Of a stretch of 62,712 bases of DNA, positions 1-9,238 are shown one piece after another (the stretch's first letter is position 1; each line of letters begins with the position of its first letter). A program made the position numbers and the translations under genes. This DNA is from Prochlorococcus sp. AG-315-D17 (GTDB lineage: Bacteria; Cyanobacteriota; Cyanobacteriia; PCC-6307; Cyanobiaceae). The stretch covers positions 1 through 62,712 of the forward strand of contig QBWD01000004.1 in assembly GCA_003283685.1 (NCBI GenBank), read 5' to 3'. The notes under the pieces were generated by a model. The model did no database searches and had not been told where the DNA came from. It saw only the letters and a program-made list of their open reading frames with translations.

Positions 1-305
1 ATAACTGCTGCAGATATCCTTGCATCAGCATTAAAAGATTTCAAAGATAATATTTTTCTTAATCGAAGATTATCTTCCTCAAGTAACTGCAATCGAATAT
101 TCTTCTCAAGCTGATCAGCCTTCTGAATCCATTCTTTTTGAGCTATTCCAGGTAATAAGGGTTTGACTAAAAATGAATACGTATCTAAATAAACTGCTCC
201 TTTAGTTAATCTTATAAAACAAGCTAAACTACCCAATAAAAAAGTTAACCAAATACTACGTTTAAGCAGTAAGTGAAACCCAATTTTTTTTCGGGCATTA
301 ATCAT
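1..305 (-). CDS. mreC: Rod shape-determining protein MreC, N-terminal part
   Basis: Reading the reverse strand from an ATG at 305 gives an open frame to the window edge, so only about the first 101 residues are present. It begins MINARKKIGFHLLLKRSIW, followed by a hydrophobic segment (about residues 12-35) that would anchor it in the inner membrane. A charged, Leu-rich stretch (about residues 65-90) fits the dimerising coiled coil of MreC. The gene starts 6 bases after the mreB stop on the same strand, the usual mreB-mreC order, so the two are almost certainly cotranscribed. MreC links cytoplasmic MreB to the periplasmic cell-wall elongation enzymes. The identification rests on position and topology; the beta-domains that define the family lie outside the window. 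Confidence 0.8.
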   Translation of the reverse strand, partial: MINARKKIGFHLLLKRSIWLTFLLGSLACFIRLTKGAVYLDTYSFLVKPLLPGIAQKEWIQKADQLEKNIRLQLLEEDNLRLRKILSLKSFNADARISAAV

Positions 306-311
306 ATTTTA

Positions 312-1373
312 TCAATCTCTTAAAGCATTTCTTGCAAAATCAGGAGTATCTAAAACTCTTCGCATTGATTTGAAGTCATCTAATACTTGGCCACATCCAT
401 TGACAACACATAACAATGGATCCTCAGCAACATGAGTAAAAATCCCTGTTTCATGACTTAAAAGATCACTGATACCTCTGACTAAGGCTCCACCCCCTGC
501 AAGCATAATTCCCCTATCGACAATGTCTGCAGCTAACTCGGGCGGGGTTCTCTCTAAACTTCTTTTTACAGCATCAACAATCTTATTTAAAGGTTCAGCC
601 ATTGCTTCACGCAAATCACCGGCTTTTAAGTTTATGGAACGAGGCAAACCTGAAAGTAAATGCAACCCTCTTACATCTATAGATTTCAAATCAAATTCAT
701 TAGAAGGAAAAGCTGATCCGATTTTTATTTTTATTTCCTCAGCCGTTCTTTCTCCAACCACTAAGTTATGAACCTTTTTTAAATATGTCGCAATTGAATC
801 ATTAATTTCATCACCAGCAACTCTTACCGACTCACTTAAAACTGTTCCTCCAAGACTAAGAACAGCTACTTCGGTTGTTCCTCCTCCGATATCAACAATC
901 ATGGTTCCAATAGGTTCTGTAACAGGCAAAGAAGCTCCTATTGCAGCAGCCACAGGCTCGTCAATCAAATAAACTTCTCTTGCTCCTGCGAGTCCTGCTT
1001 CACGAACAGCACGTCTTTCAACTCCAGTAACACCACTGGGAATTCCTATAACTAATCTCGGAGCGATGATCCCTCTCCCTTCATTACACTTTTGAATAAA
1101 TGTCTTAAGCATTTGTTCTGCAGCATCAAAATCTGCTATTACACCATCTCTCAAAGGTCTAACTGCACGAATATTTCCTGGCGTTCGACCTAACATTAAC
1201 TTTGCTTCGTCCCCTACAGCCAAAGGTACCCCCTCCTCTAAATCCATAGCTACCACTGAAGGTTCTTGAAGTACTATGCCCTTTCCAGACACATAAATTA
1301 AGGTATTGGCGGTACCAAGATCAATCCCAATATCGCGGGAGAATTTGAAACGGCTAAAAAACACGGATTTCAA
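312..1373 (-). CDS. mreB: Rod shape-determining actin homologue MreB
   Basis: A 353-residue bacterial actin of the MreB family. The phosphate-1 loop DLGTANTLIY is near residues 18-27, the phosphate-2 loop DIGGGTTEVAV near 160, and the adenosine loop GGGALVRG near 292. Length is normal for the family (about 345-350). It forms membrane-bound filaments that position the cell-wall elongation machinery together with MreC, which follows 6 bases downstream. It diverges from ssb across 75 bases. No clear Shine-Dalgarno precedes the chosen ATG; a GTG three codons further in is a possible alternative start. Confidence 0.97.
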   Translation of the reverse strand: MKSVFFSRFKFSRDIGIDLGTANTLIYVSGKGIVLQEPSVVAMDLEEGVPLAVGDEAKLMLGRTPGNIRAVRPLRDGVIADFDAAEQMLKTFIQKCNEGRGIIAPRLVIGIPSGVTGVERRAVREAGLAGAREVYLIDEPVAAAIGASLPVTEPIGTMIVDIGGGTTEVAVLSLGGTVLSESVRVAGDEINDSIATYLKKVHNLVVGERTAEEIKIKIGSAFPSNEFDLKSIDVRGLHLLSGLPRSINLKAGDLREAMAEPLNKIVDAVKRSLERTPPELAADIVDRGIMLAGGGALVRGISDLLSHETGIFTHVAEDPLLCVVNGCGQVLDDFKSMRRVLDTPDFARNALRD

Positions 1374-1448
1374 TCATTTGAGCAATCATAAAGACAGTTG
1401 AACTAAGATATGCTCATTATTTAGCAACGAATAAATCAGGAGGCAAAG

Positions 1449-1838
1449 ATGGCAATAAATTCAGTCACTCTTGTGGGACGGGCAGGAAGAGATCCAGAAG
1501 TTCGATACTTTGAATCTGGGACAGTAGTCGCGAACCTTACAATGGCAGTAAACAGAAGGAATCGAAATGATGAGCCTGATTGGTTTAATTTAGAAATTTG
1601 GGGTAAACAAGCTCAAGTTGCCGCAGACTATGTAAAAAAAGGATCTTTAATAGGAATCACTGGGAGTTTTAAATTAGATACCTGGAAAGATAGAAATACT
1701 GGCGAAGATAGAAATAAACCAGTAGTAAGAGTTGATCGACTTGAATTATTAGGCTCTAGAAAAGACGCAGAAAATAATAATTTCCCAAATAACAATTCTT
1801 TTGCTCAAAATTCATCAGATGAAGAAATTCCATTCTAA
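1449..1838 (+). CDS. ssb: Single-stranded DNA-binding protein
   Basis: A 129-residue SSB with the N-terminal OB fold typical of the family (start MAINSVTLVGRAGRDPEVRY, then WFNLEIWGKQAQVAADYVKKG). It has a short Asn/Ser-rich linker and ends in the acidic tail DEEIPF, the peptide by which SSB recruits replication and repair proteins. The start is fixed by a perfect AGGAGG at 1438-1443, five bases before the ATG. It is shorter than E. coli SSB because the disordered linker is reduced, as in many small-genome cyanobacteria. It converges with the DedA-family gene, separated by 12 bases. Confidence 0.96.
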   Translation: MAINSVTLVGRAGRDPEVRYFESGTVVANLTMAVNRRNRNDEPDWFNLEIWGKQAQVAADYVKKGSLIGITGSFKLDTWKDRNTGEDRNKPVVRVDRLELLGSRKDAENNNFPNNNSFAQNSSDEEIPF

Positions 1839-1850
1839 AAATAATCCGAT

Positions 1851-2507
1851 TTATTTCACAATCAGTTTCCTTAGAGTTTTATAAATTATAGAAATCAAAC
1901 CAATACTAATTAGAAATAGGATAATTATTTTAAAAAAGCTTGAGAATGGGCTAAGCCAATCTTCTATATTTCTATATCCATCACCCAAATAATATCCTGA
2001 TATTGTTAACAATAAAGTCCATATCAAACTCCCTGCAGTGGTCCAAATAAGAAATGGTGTTAGGGGCATCAATTCTATCCCTGCTGGGACTGAAATTAGA
2101 GTTCTTATACCTGGAATTAATCTTCCCCAAAAAACTAATGAAATGCCGTAGTTATTGAACCATCTCCTACTTCGTGAGAGTTCTTCAGGCCTGATTCCAA
2201 TCCAACGGCCATTTTTCTTTAGCCATTTCTCAAGTCTTTCTTCATTAACAATTCTTCCTATTGCATACCAAGGCAATGCTCCTAGAACTGTTCCAATTAA
2301 ACCTGCTAAAACAACTGGTAAAAAATTCAACTGACCTTGATGTACATAAAACCCTCCCAGAGGCATAATCAATTCAGAAGGTATTGGTGGAATAAGATTC
2401 TCTAAAAACATTGCCAATAGAATTGCGCCATAACCTATCCATTGATTAGATTCCACTGCATTGCCAATTAAACCAGGTAAAGATGAGATAAATTCTGACA
2501 ATTCCAT
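1851..2507 (-). CDS. DedA/VTT-family integral membrane protein
   Basis: A 218-residue multi-pass membrane protein of the DedA (SNARE-associated/VTT) family. The motif LENLIPPIPSELIMPLGG sits in the first third, and the family-defining GRLIPGIRTLISVPAG in the middle. Hydrophobic segments are near residues 25-45, 60-85, 125-150, 155-175 and 190-212. DedA proteins act in the inner membrane and include undecaprenyl-phosphate and phospholipid flippases; which lipid this one handles cannot be told from sequence. It lies between ssb and ahcY with no obvious functional link. Confidence 0.9.
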   Translation of the reverse strand: MELSEFISSLPGLIGNAVESNQWIGYGAILLAMFLENLIPPIPSELIMPLGGFYVHQGQLNFLPVVLAGLIGTVLGALPWYAIGRIVNEERLEKWLKKNGRWIGIRPEELSRSRRWFNNYGISLVFWGRLIPGIRTLISVPAGIELMPLTPFLIWTTAGSLIWTLLLTISGYYLGDGYRNIEDWLSPFSSFFKIIILFLISIGLISIIYKTLRKLIVK

Positions 2508-2537
2508 TGAATTCTTAGATTCTATTAACTTGAGGAA

Positions 2538-3971
2538 TTAATAACGATATTGGTCTGTTTTATAAGGACCTTCCATAGGAACATCTATGTATTTTGCTTG
2601 CTCTTCAGTCAATTTGGTTAACTTTGCTCCTATTTTTTCTAGATGAAGACTTGCAACCATTTCATCTAAATGTTTTGGTAAAACATAAACTTTATTTATA
2701 TATTTACCTCCTTGTTTAAATAATTCTATCTGAGCTAAAACTTGATTAGTGAATGAATTACTCATAACAAAACTTGGATGACCTGTTGCACAGCCAAGGT
2801 TAACTAATCTTCCCTCAGCTAAGAGAATTATCTTATTACCACTTGGAAGAGTTATGTGATCGACTTGAGGTTTTATATTTTCCCACTCATAAGACTTTAA
2901 GGAAGAAACCTCTATTTCATTATCAAAATGTCCAATATTACAAACTATCGATTCATTCTTCATCCTTATTAAATGTTCATGACGTATTACTTGGAAATTA
3001 CCAGTTGCAGTAACAAAAATATCAACATCAGCAACAACATCAGAAAGCCTCACAACTCTGTAACCCTCCATTGCTGCCTGCAGTGCGCATATAGGATCTA
3101 TCTCTGAGATCATCACTGTTGCACCAAGGCCCCTCAAAGATTGCGCAGAGCCCTTCCCAACGTCCCCATAGCCAATAACAAGAGCAACCTTCCCAGCCAC
3201 CATTACATCTGTAGCTCTTTTTATCCCATCAACCAGTGATTCTCGGCAACCATAAAGATTATCAAATTTACTTTTAGTTACAGAATCATTCACGTTTATT
3301 GCTGGAAAAACAAGTTCTCCACTTTTTTCCATTTGGTATAAACGAGCTACCCCAGTTGTGGTTTCTTCCGTCACTCCTTTAATTGAAGATTTCACCTTTG
3401 AATAAAAAGATGGAAACTCAGACAATTTCTTCTTGATTGCAGCGAATAATGCAATCTCTTCTTCATTTGAAGGATTATCAAGTACAGAAATATTCTCTTC
3501 AGCCTTACTCCCCAAAATGATTAGTCCAGTAGCATCTCCTCCGTCATCAAGGATCATGTTCGCAGCTTCTCCATCGCACCATTCAAAAATTTTGTGAGTA
3601 TATTTCCAATATTCATCTAATGATTCACCCTTTTTTGCAAATACAGGTATGCCTGACTTGGCAATAGCAGCAGCAGCATGATCTTGCGTAGAGAAAATGT
3701 TGCAAGAAGCCCATCTAACTTTTGCACCAAGCGCAACGAGAGTCTCAATAAGAACACCCGTTTGAATTGTCATATGGAGACTGCCCGCAATACAAGCTCC
3801 TTTGAGGGGTTTATCAGACCCATACTTTTCTCTTAATGCCATTAATCCTGGCATCTCTGTTTCTGCTATTGATAGCTCTTTGCGACCAAATTCAGCTTCA
3901 GCTATATCCTGAACTACGTAATCAGAATTATTGTCAATGGTATTGAGATTTGATTTGGTTGCTGCAAACAT
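2538..3971 (-). CDS. ahcY: S-adenosylhomocysteine hydrolase
   Basis: A 477-residue cytosolic enzyme that reversibly splits S-adenosylhomocysteine into adenosine and homocysteine, clearing the product of SAM-dependent methylation. The NAD-binding motif [10 protein letters not shown] is at residues 267-276, the signature [11 protein letters not shown] follows further on, and the C-terminus ends DQYRY, the conserved tail that completes the neighbouring subunit's active site. The length matches the bacterial type with its extra insertion of about 40 residues. On the reverse strand GGGAG at 3984-3980 lies 8 bases before the ATG, fixing the start. The gene diverges from tsaE across only 24 bases. 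No SAH riboswitch was seen; the upstream region is tsaE coding sequence. Confidence 0.97.
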   Translation of the reverse strand: MFAATKSNLNTIDNNSDYVVQDIAEAEFGRKELSIAETEMPGLMALREKYGSDKPLKGACIAGSLHMTIQTGVLIETLVALGAKVRWASCNIFSTQDHAAAAIAKSGIPVFAKKGESLDEYWKYTHKIFEWCDGEAANMILDDGGDATGLIILGSKAEENISVLDNPSNEEEIALFAAIKKKLSEFPSFYSKVKSSIKGVTEETTTGVARLYQMEKSGELVFPAINVNDSVTKSKFDNLYGCRESLVDGIKRATDVMVAGKVALVIGYGDVGKGSAQSLRGLGATVMISEIDPICALQAAMEGYRVVRLSDVVADVDIFVTATGNFQVIRHEHLIRMKNESIVCNIGHFDNEIEVSSLKSYEWENIKPQVDHITLPSGNKIILLAEGRLVNLGCATGHPSFVMSNSFTNQVLAQIELFKQGGKYINKVYVLPKHLDEMVASLHLEKIGAKLTKLTEEQAKYIDVPMEGPYKTDQYRY

Positions 3972-3979
3972 ATGTAAAA

Positions 3980-3992
3980 CTCCCTTTAGGAG
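3980..3992. promoter_or_regulatory. Overlapping back-to-back ribosome binding sites of ahcY and tsaE
   Basis: The 13 bases CTCCCTTTAGGAG read as a Shine-Dalgarno on both strands: AGGAG (3988-3992) three bases before the tsaE GTG on the plus strand, and GGGAG (3984-3980) eight bases before the ahcY ATG on the minus strand. The divergent genes are only 24 bases apart, so at least one promoter must lie inside the opposite coding sequence. The AGGAG-to-GTG spacing is short for tsaE, so its start is less certain than that of ahcY. Confidence 0.55.
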
Positions 3993-3995
3993 ATC

Positions 3996-4520
3996 GTGAA
4001 TAAAGAGTCTGAAGAAAAATTCAAGGTTGTTAAATCAATTAGTCAGCAAAATAATAATTTTCGCTGGACTCTAGATAATCCTGAATCAACAATTTCATTT
4101 AGTGCAACGTTAACAAAAAATTTTCCTGATCTCAGAATTCTTTTACTAAATGGTCAACTTGGAACTGGAAAAACCACATTTGTTAAAGGGATTGCAAAAA
4201 GCCTTGGAATTGAAGAAGCAATAACATCTCCCACCTTTGCATTATCACAACATTATCCTGCTGGATCACCTCCACTTGTACATATTGACCTTTATAGAAT
4301 TGAAGAAACATTGGTGGCGAATGAGTTTTTTCTTCAAGAAGAGGAAGAATCCAAATCTATGGGAGCATTAATGGTAGTGGAATGGCCAGAAAGATTATCC
4401 CTCTCACTAGCTGATGCTTGGAGAGGAAAATTGGAATACATACCTAATGAAAAAGGTAGAATTTTTCAACTTATACCACCATTTTGTGAGGACAATAATT
4501 CCTCAATATCTTCTAGATAA
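3996..4520 (+). CDS. tsaE: tRNA threonylcarbamoyladenosine biosynthesis ATPase TsaE
   Basis: A 174-residue P-loop ATPase of the TsaE (YjeE) family, which drives turnover of the TsaB/TsaD complex that makes t6A37 on ANN-decoding tRNAs. The Walker A motif is [20 protein letters not shown], followed by the family block [12 protein letters not shown] and the Walker-B-like VHIDLYRIE. The last 55 bases overlap, in convergent orientation, the 3' end of the PfkB kinase gene. The start is a GTG with closely spaced AGGAG; no in-frame ATG lies upstream of the ATPase core, so this is the only reasonable start. Confidence 0.92.
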   Translation: MNKESEEKFKVVKSISQQNNNFRWTLDNPESTISFSATLTKNFPDLRILLLNGQLGTGKTTFVKGIAKSLGIEEAITSPTFALSQHYPAGSPPLVHIDLYRIEETLVANEFFLQEEEESKSMGALMVVEWPERLSLSLADAWRGKLEYIPNEKGRIFQLIPPFCEDNNSSISSR

Positions 4521-5482
4521 GGTTGTGATTCAATTGCTCCAATCCCTTGGCAAACATAGGCTCCACAACCAATAGCGAAGCGAATAATGTCCTCAGCTAA
4601 ATCATAACTTATATGATCTAGATTTAAAGATAAAAGTTTATAAATTAATCCTGCTGTGAAAGAATCTCCAGCTCCTGTAGTATCAATTATTTTGGGCGGT
4701 ATAATTGCATTCGTCTTACCGATATTATTGTTCAAAAACCAATCTATAGAATTAGCACCATCAGTAACTATTACTGATGGTTTTTGAGGCAAGTTGAATG
4801 AAATCTCTTTTGGATTAAAAGAATTAAAAAAATATTGGGCTTCCTCCTTTGCAAGTTTGATTAATGAAACATGATTTAAAATAGGTTTTATTATATTTAT
4901 TTCTTTAAGCAAAGGAGCTTCTTCTTTCGAAAATTTACTGCGCCAAAAAGTTGGCCGCCAATTTAAATCAAGTGCGATTTTTATTCCATCACATAAAGCT
5001 TTTTCAATACACCATGAAAAAGCTTCCGATGAAATTTCAGAAGCCATTGGAATTGTTCCAATAATCAACCATTTAGCTTGGTCAGAAATCAAAGGCCAAC
5101 ATTTGACAATTTCTTCCCTTGAAATTGCCTGATCAGCAAATCCCAAACCTTTATCCCCATCAAAACCTCCAAAAGTTCTTTCACCATCAAGATCTCTGCG
5201 AACTAATACAACCCGCGTTGGACGAAACTTGTCTTGCTGTAAACCAACGGTATTTATTCCTCTTTCAATCATCAAATTCTTAAATTCATTTCCAATCAGA
5301 TCATTACCAAGCGAACTTAAAAAAGAAACATCTACTCCTAAACGACTTAATGCACAAGCTACATTTGCAGGTGCTCCTCCAAAACAATCTGTTACGGGTT
5401 TATCAAAAGCAGGGTCACCTCCAGGAGGGCCAAGTCGATCGATCAAAGCTTCCCCTAGGGAAATGACCTTTGAAGGTTTCAT
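4466..5482 (-). CDS. PfkB-family carbohydrate kinase (fructokinase-like)
   Basis: A 338-residue ribokinase/PfkB-family sugar kinase. The N-terminal glycine-rich signature includes DCFGGAPANVACALSRLG (about residues 32-49). The C-terminal signature is DTTGAGDSFTAGLI (267-280), with Asp273 as the expected catalytic base and an anion-hole GAGD. The opening FGGAPANVA block fits bacterial fructokinases, but substrate cannot be assigned with certainty (fructose, 2-keto-3-deoxygluconate and similar are possible). It overlaps the tail of tsaE convergently and lies downstream of the broken mutY on the same strand. Confidence 0.88.
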   Translation of the reverse strand: MKPSKVISLGEALIDRLGPPGGDPAFDKPVTDCFGGAPANVACALSRLGVDVSFLSSLGNDLIGNEFKNLMIERGINTVGLQQDKFRPTRVVLVRRDLDGERTFGGFDGDKGLGFADQAISREEIVKCWPLISDQAKWLIIGTIPMASEISSEAFSWCIEKALCDGIKIALDLNWRPTFWRSKFSKEEAPLLKEINIIKPILNHVSLIKLAKEEAQYFFNSFNPKEISFNLPQKPSVIVTDGANSIDWFLNNNIGKTNAIIPPKIIDTTGAGDSFTAGLIYKLLSLNLDHISYDLAEDIIRFAIGCGAYVCQGIGAIESQPYLEDIEELLSSQNGGIS

Positions 5483-5541
5483 TTTTAATTGACTTATTAA
5501 TGGGATTATGATTATTCAATCTACCAATTATTTAAAAAACT

Positions 5542-6686
5542 TTATTTTTCAATGCGAAGATGTTTATGTAATGCAGAAATAATTTTGGTATTAGCTGCAG
5601 GAAAAGGAAAATCCAGAAGTCTGCTTGGATTCACCCAAAGTAGCTTTTGACTAGCTAATGGTTTTGGTTCTCCTGATTTCCAGTTACATAGGTGAACTAT
5701 AAAATGTAGTTTCTTATGACTATAGGAGTGTACAAAAGATAAAAATCTTTCTTCAACATTAACCTCAATACCAAGCTCCTCCTTTATTTCTCTCGCAATA
5801 GTCTTTTCAATAGATTCATCTGACTCTTTTTTTCCTCCCGGAAATTCCCACATACCTCCCATTCTAGAATTTTCAAGACGCTGATCAATAAGCAATTGTC
5901 CATTATTATTAAAAACAAGACCAATTCCTATTTCTTGAATAGCAATTGTTTTTTTCATATCTTTTCTAGGAAAATTAATTGGATCGTACTTGAGATAGGC
6001 AAGGCAATAGTTTTGCAAAGGGCAAAAAGAACAATTCGGATTTTTGATAGTACAAACTATTGAGCCCAAGTCCATTAAAGTTTGATTAAAATTCCTCGAA
6101 CTATGCTTAGGAACTAATTGAGAACTAATTATCCATAATCTTTTGTTATCTTGAATAGATGTCTTATTACTAGCAAGCAATCTAGCTAAAATTCTTTTTA
6201 CATTTCCATCCAAAATTGCCTCTGGAGGATCAAAAGCAGAAGAAATAAGCTAGCTGCTGTACTTCTTCCAACACCTGTAAGAGCGATACATTCTTCTAAC
6301 TCAACTGGCCACGTGGAAGGATTTAAAATCTTATCTTTTCCTATTAGTTCAATTAGTAATTTAGAAGCCTTATAAATACGTTTAGCTCTTGAGTAATAGC
6401 CAAGACCTTGCCATTTTAAAAGAACATTTTGCTCTTCTGCTTCTGAAAGATCTTGCGAAGTAGGAAAGGTCTTCATCCATTTTCCCCAATACGGAATAAC
6501 TACCTTTAACTGAGTCTGCTGAAGCATAACGTCAGCAATCCATATTCCATAGGGCAATATACTTTCAACAAATTCTGGAAGAGAACCATCTTTTTTGCAT
6601 TTCCATGGTATCCAATGTCGACCGTTTTCACTAAACCAAGACAGAAGATTAGTTTGAATATCTATTCTATAATCAATTAAATTCAT
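5542..6686 (-). pseudogene. mutY: A/G-specific adenine glycosylase mutY, frameshifted
   Basis: Two overlapping reverse-strand frames (6686-6198, 162 residues; 6213-5542, 223 residues) together make one MutY. The first has the helix-hairpin-helix region ending TGVGRSTAAS, then runs into 16 unrelated residues and a stop. The other frame resumes at ISSAFDPPEAILDGNVKR. The break lies at about 6246-6251; one inserted base there would restore a single gene. The downstream part keeps the catalytic-Asp region (MDLGSIVCT), all four Fe-S cysteines (C-x6-C-x2-C-x5-C) and a C-terminal MutT-like NUDIX box (GKKESDE...REIKEELGI). However, the catalytic Glu of the E. coli EVMLQQTQ helix (Glu37) is Asp here (ADVMLQQTQ). 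A sequencing error could explain the frameshift but not the Glu-to-Asp change. If intact, MutY removes A opposite 8-oxoG. Confidence 0.85.
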
Positions 6687-6759
6687 TACAATATTCTATT
6701 GATATATCCTATTAAAAGATAAATATAGCCTGCAAATAATATATCAAGATTAGCAACAT

Positions 6760-8895
6760 TTATGCTTGCCTAGAAATCATTTCTTTAAATAAGTTCTCGA
6801 GATTTCTGGTAAATAAAGAAGATTTAAAAAGAGAAGAATTACTTTTAGCCTTGAGTAGTTTATATTTTAAATTACTAATTCTTTTAGGATCTGTTGCAAG
6901 TTCAAGCGCAATCTCTTCATATTGCCTTTTATTAAAAGCAACTAATTCGTCAAGACCTAGACTATACAAAAGACTCGCCGATACTCTCGAAGCGAAACTA
7001 TCCCCAATCTTTGTTAATACTGGTAACCCAGCCCATAAAGCATCAGAAGTTGTCGTATGTCCATTAATATTAAAGGTATCTAATGCTAAATCACCACAGC
7101 AGTGTCTTGATAAATGCTTTGAAAGAGATTTCTTTTCTGCAAAAATCAATCTAGATGAATCAACTCCTCTTTTATTAGCTTCTTTAAGTATATTATGTTC
7201 AGACCATCTGTTTGATTTATACAACCAAAGAACGCTGTGTTCTACATTCAAAAGTAATCTCATCCAAATATCAAATTCAGGAGGTTTAATCTTATAGTTT
7301 GCATTAAAACAAGTAAAAACAAATCCCTTCTCAGGAAGAGCACAATCAGCCCTACTAACTATATCTCTGAATATTTCCTTTCTATCATCATTACATTGAT
7401 AACAATCAGGCATATATATAACTTTCTCACTGAAAAATTTCTTGTTATTTTCAGGGATAACAATTCTATCTGCTATTATATAATCAATAGTTTTTATTCC
7501 TGTTGAGCCAGGATAGCCAAGATATGCAACTTGAACAGGAGCAACTCTATTAGAGAATATGAAAAGCCTAGAGTTTTTAGTGATTCCTTTCAAATCTACT
7601 GCAATATCCAATTTATCATTCCTTGCTAGTTCAACAGATTCAGCTTCACTTAGCATTGAAATATCTTGGTAAATATCAACATTTTCAATTAGTCTTTGAG
7701 TCATTGAATCTTTTTCATTATGACCATAGTCATAGGCATATATCTCGAAATTAGTATGGTCATGTAGTTCAAATATTCGAACTAATAAATACATAGTTGC
7801 ATGATTATAAAAATCAGAAGAGAAATATCCCACACGAATTCTTTCTTTCGGAGAACAACTAATTACTTTGTCATTCCTGAATATTCTATTTTTATAATAT
7901 TTTTCTGCTCTTGCTAAATGTTTTTGAGGATTATCCTCATAAGCCATGAAGCTTAGGGGCTCAATTGTCTCATCTTCAATACCTAGCTTATGAAGCCAAT
8001 GATAGTATTTATCTATATCTGTCCAGTCACAGATAAGTGCTGAAGCTTTAATTAATCCAGCTTTCGCCAGTGAGTATTTTTTGTTTAATCCTAAAGTTTT
8101 TTCATAAGAAGAAATAGCATCAGGCAAATCTCCCAACTCTGTCAATATTTCACCTAGATTATAATGTGCTATAACCAAATTTGGGTTGAGTTTAATCGCC
8201 TTAATCATATATCTTTTTGCGTTTTCTAATTGGCCTAAATCCTTCATTATTGAACCAAGATTATTATATGCTATTGAATAATCAGGTTTAATATTTATTG
8301 CTTTAGTTGTGAAATAAGCTGCTTCCTTGAGTTCATTTAAGTCTATTAATATACTACCAAGATTAAGGTAAGCATCAGCAAAATCTGGCTTAATTTCTAT
8401 TGCTTTTCTAACGATAGATTCTGCTTCCTTTAGCTTCCCTCTATCTTTTAATATACTTCCCAAACTAGAATAAGCTTCAACATAGTTTTGGTTAACCTCA
8501 ATAGCTTTCCGTGTAAAATGCTCTGCTTTCTCTAAATAACCAATATCCTTAAATAAACTACCCAAATTAGAATAAGCTTCAGGATTATTAGGATATATAT
8601 TTATTGATCTTTCATATAGATCTATAGCATTAGATATATCACCTTTTTGCTTATATATAACTCCATAATTAGAGAGTACTATTGGATCAATAAAGCCTTT
8701 GTCAAGAAAATATTGATAATATTTTTCTGCACTTAGGATATCTCCTTGCAAATGAAGTTTACAGCCCTGAGCAATAAGCTCTCCTCTAGAGAGCATTTTA
8801 AGTTTTTCATATTTTTCACTAGGTACAGGTTTTATACTTTTGGCAAACTTATGATCTTTTTGATTGAATTTATTTTCTTTTCCAAAGCCTTTCAT
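6760..8895 (-). CDS. TPR protein with GT41 (O-GlcNAc transferase/SPINDLY-type) glycosyltransferase domain
   Basis: 711 residues. About eight tetratricopeptide repeats fill residues 60-300 (for example NPEAYSNLGSLFKDIGYLEKA). A GT41 catalytic region runs from about residue 350 to the end. Visible family landmarks are VGYFSSDFYNHATMY (with the His equivalent to human OGT His498), AYLGYPGSTG, NANYKIKPPEF (Lys equivalent to OGT Lys842), and GHTTTSDALWAGLPVLT near 610 (the UDP-sugar-binding GHTT motif). All key residues are present, so an active protein O-glycosyltransferase is likely; donor and targets are unknown. There is no signal peptide, so it should act in the cytoplasm. It lies beside a GT4 glycosyltransferase in a small AT-rich islet between mutY and the hydrolase. 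Confidence 0.87.
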   Translation of the reverse strand: MKGFGKENKFNQKDHKFAKSIKPVPSEKYEKLKMLSRGELIAQGCKLHLQGDILSAEKYYQYFLDKGFIDPIVLSNYGVIYKQKGDISNAIDLYERSINIYPNNPEAYSNLGSLFKDIGYLEKAEHFTRKAIEVNQNYVEAYSSLGSILKDRGKLKEAESIVRKAIEIKPDFADAYLNLGSILIDLNELKEAAYFTTKAINIKPDYSIAYNNLGSIMKDLGQLENAKRYMIKAIKLNPNLVIAHYNLGEILTELGDLPDAISSYEKTLGLNKKYSLAKAGLIKASALICDWTDIDKYYHWLHKLGIEDETIEPLSFMAYEDNPQKHLARAEKYYKNRIFRNDKVISCSPKERIRVGYFSSDFYNHATMYLLVRIFELHDHTNFEIYAYDYGHNEKDSMTQRLIENVDIYQDISMLSEAESVELARNDKLDIAVDLKGITKNSRLFIFSNRVAPVQVAYLGYPGSTGIKTIDYIIADRIVIPENNKKFFSEKVIYMPDCYQCNDDRKEIFRDIVSRADCALPEKGFVFTCFNANYKIKPPEFDIWMRLLLNVEHSVLWLYKSNRWSEHNILKEANKRGVDSSRLIFAEKKSLSKHLSRHCCGDLALDTFNINGHTTTSDALWAGLPVLTKIGDSFASRVSASLLYSLGLDELVAFNKRQYEEIALELATDPKRISNLKYKLLKAKSNSSLFKSSLFTRNLENLFKEMISRQA

Positions 8896-9238
8896 TATTG
8901 TTTGCTTAGGATGCTTATAACTCTATAATAATACTATGTCTATATAAATAATAAAAGACATTTTTTAATATAGATTCTTAATCTTATTAACTTTACAGGG
9001 TAAAATAAATTGGATTTTATAAAATACTCAGAGTTTATCTCAACCTTTTGTTTAATTTCTGAATAATAAGAAGTCTAAAATATTATATTTTTAAATAATC
9101 AAAGAAATTAGTCGGAGGACTATAGAAGAATTTTCCAACCACGAATATTATGAAAGTATTGTGGAAAAATAAATATTTTCATCCCTATAATAGATCAATA
9201 AACCTAAAAAGTTTTATATATTTTCTTTACTTCATAAT
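8896..9238. other. 343-bp AT-rich intergenic region between two glycosyltransferase genes
   Basis: No convincing gene is seen. The only structure is an imperfect inverted repeat, TTTTCCA at 9131-9137 with TGGAAAA at 9162-9168 and interior pairs CCAC/GTGG and AATA/TATT. It could be a weak hairpin at the 3' end of the GT4 gene transcript, but it has no U-tract in that direction. The remainder is A/T runs that presumably carry the promoter of the TPR/GT41 gene. Confidence 0.35.

Noticed and set aside
523..771. 82-residue plus-strand frame inside mreB
   Set aside because: Antisense shadow of a well-conserved gene, with no start signals.
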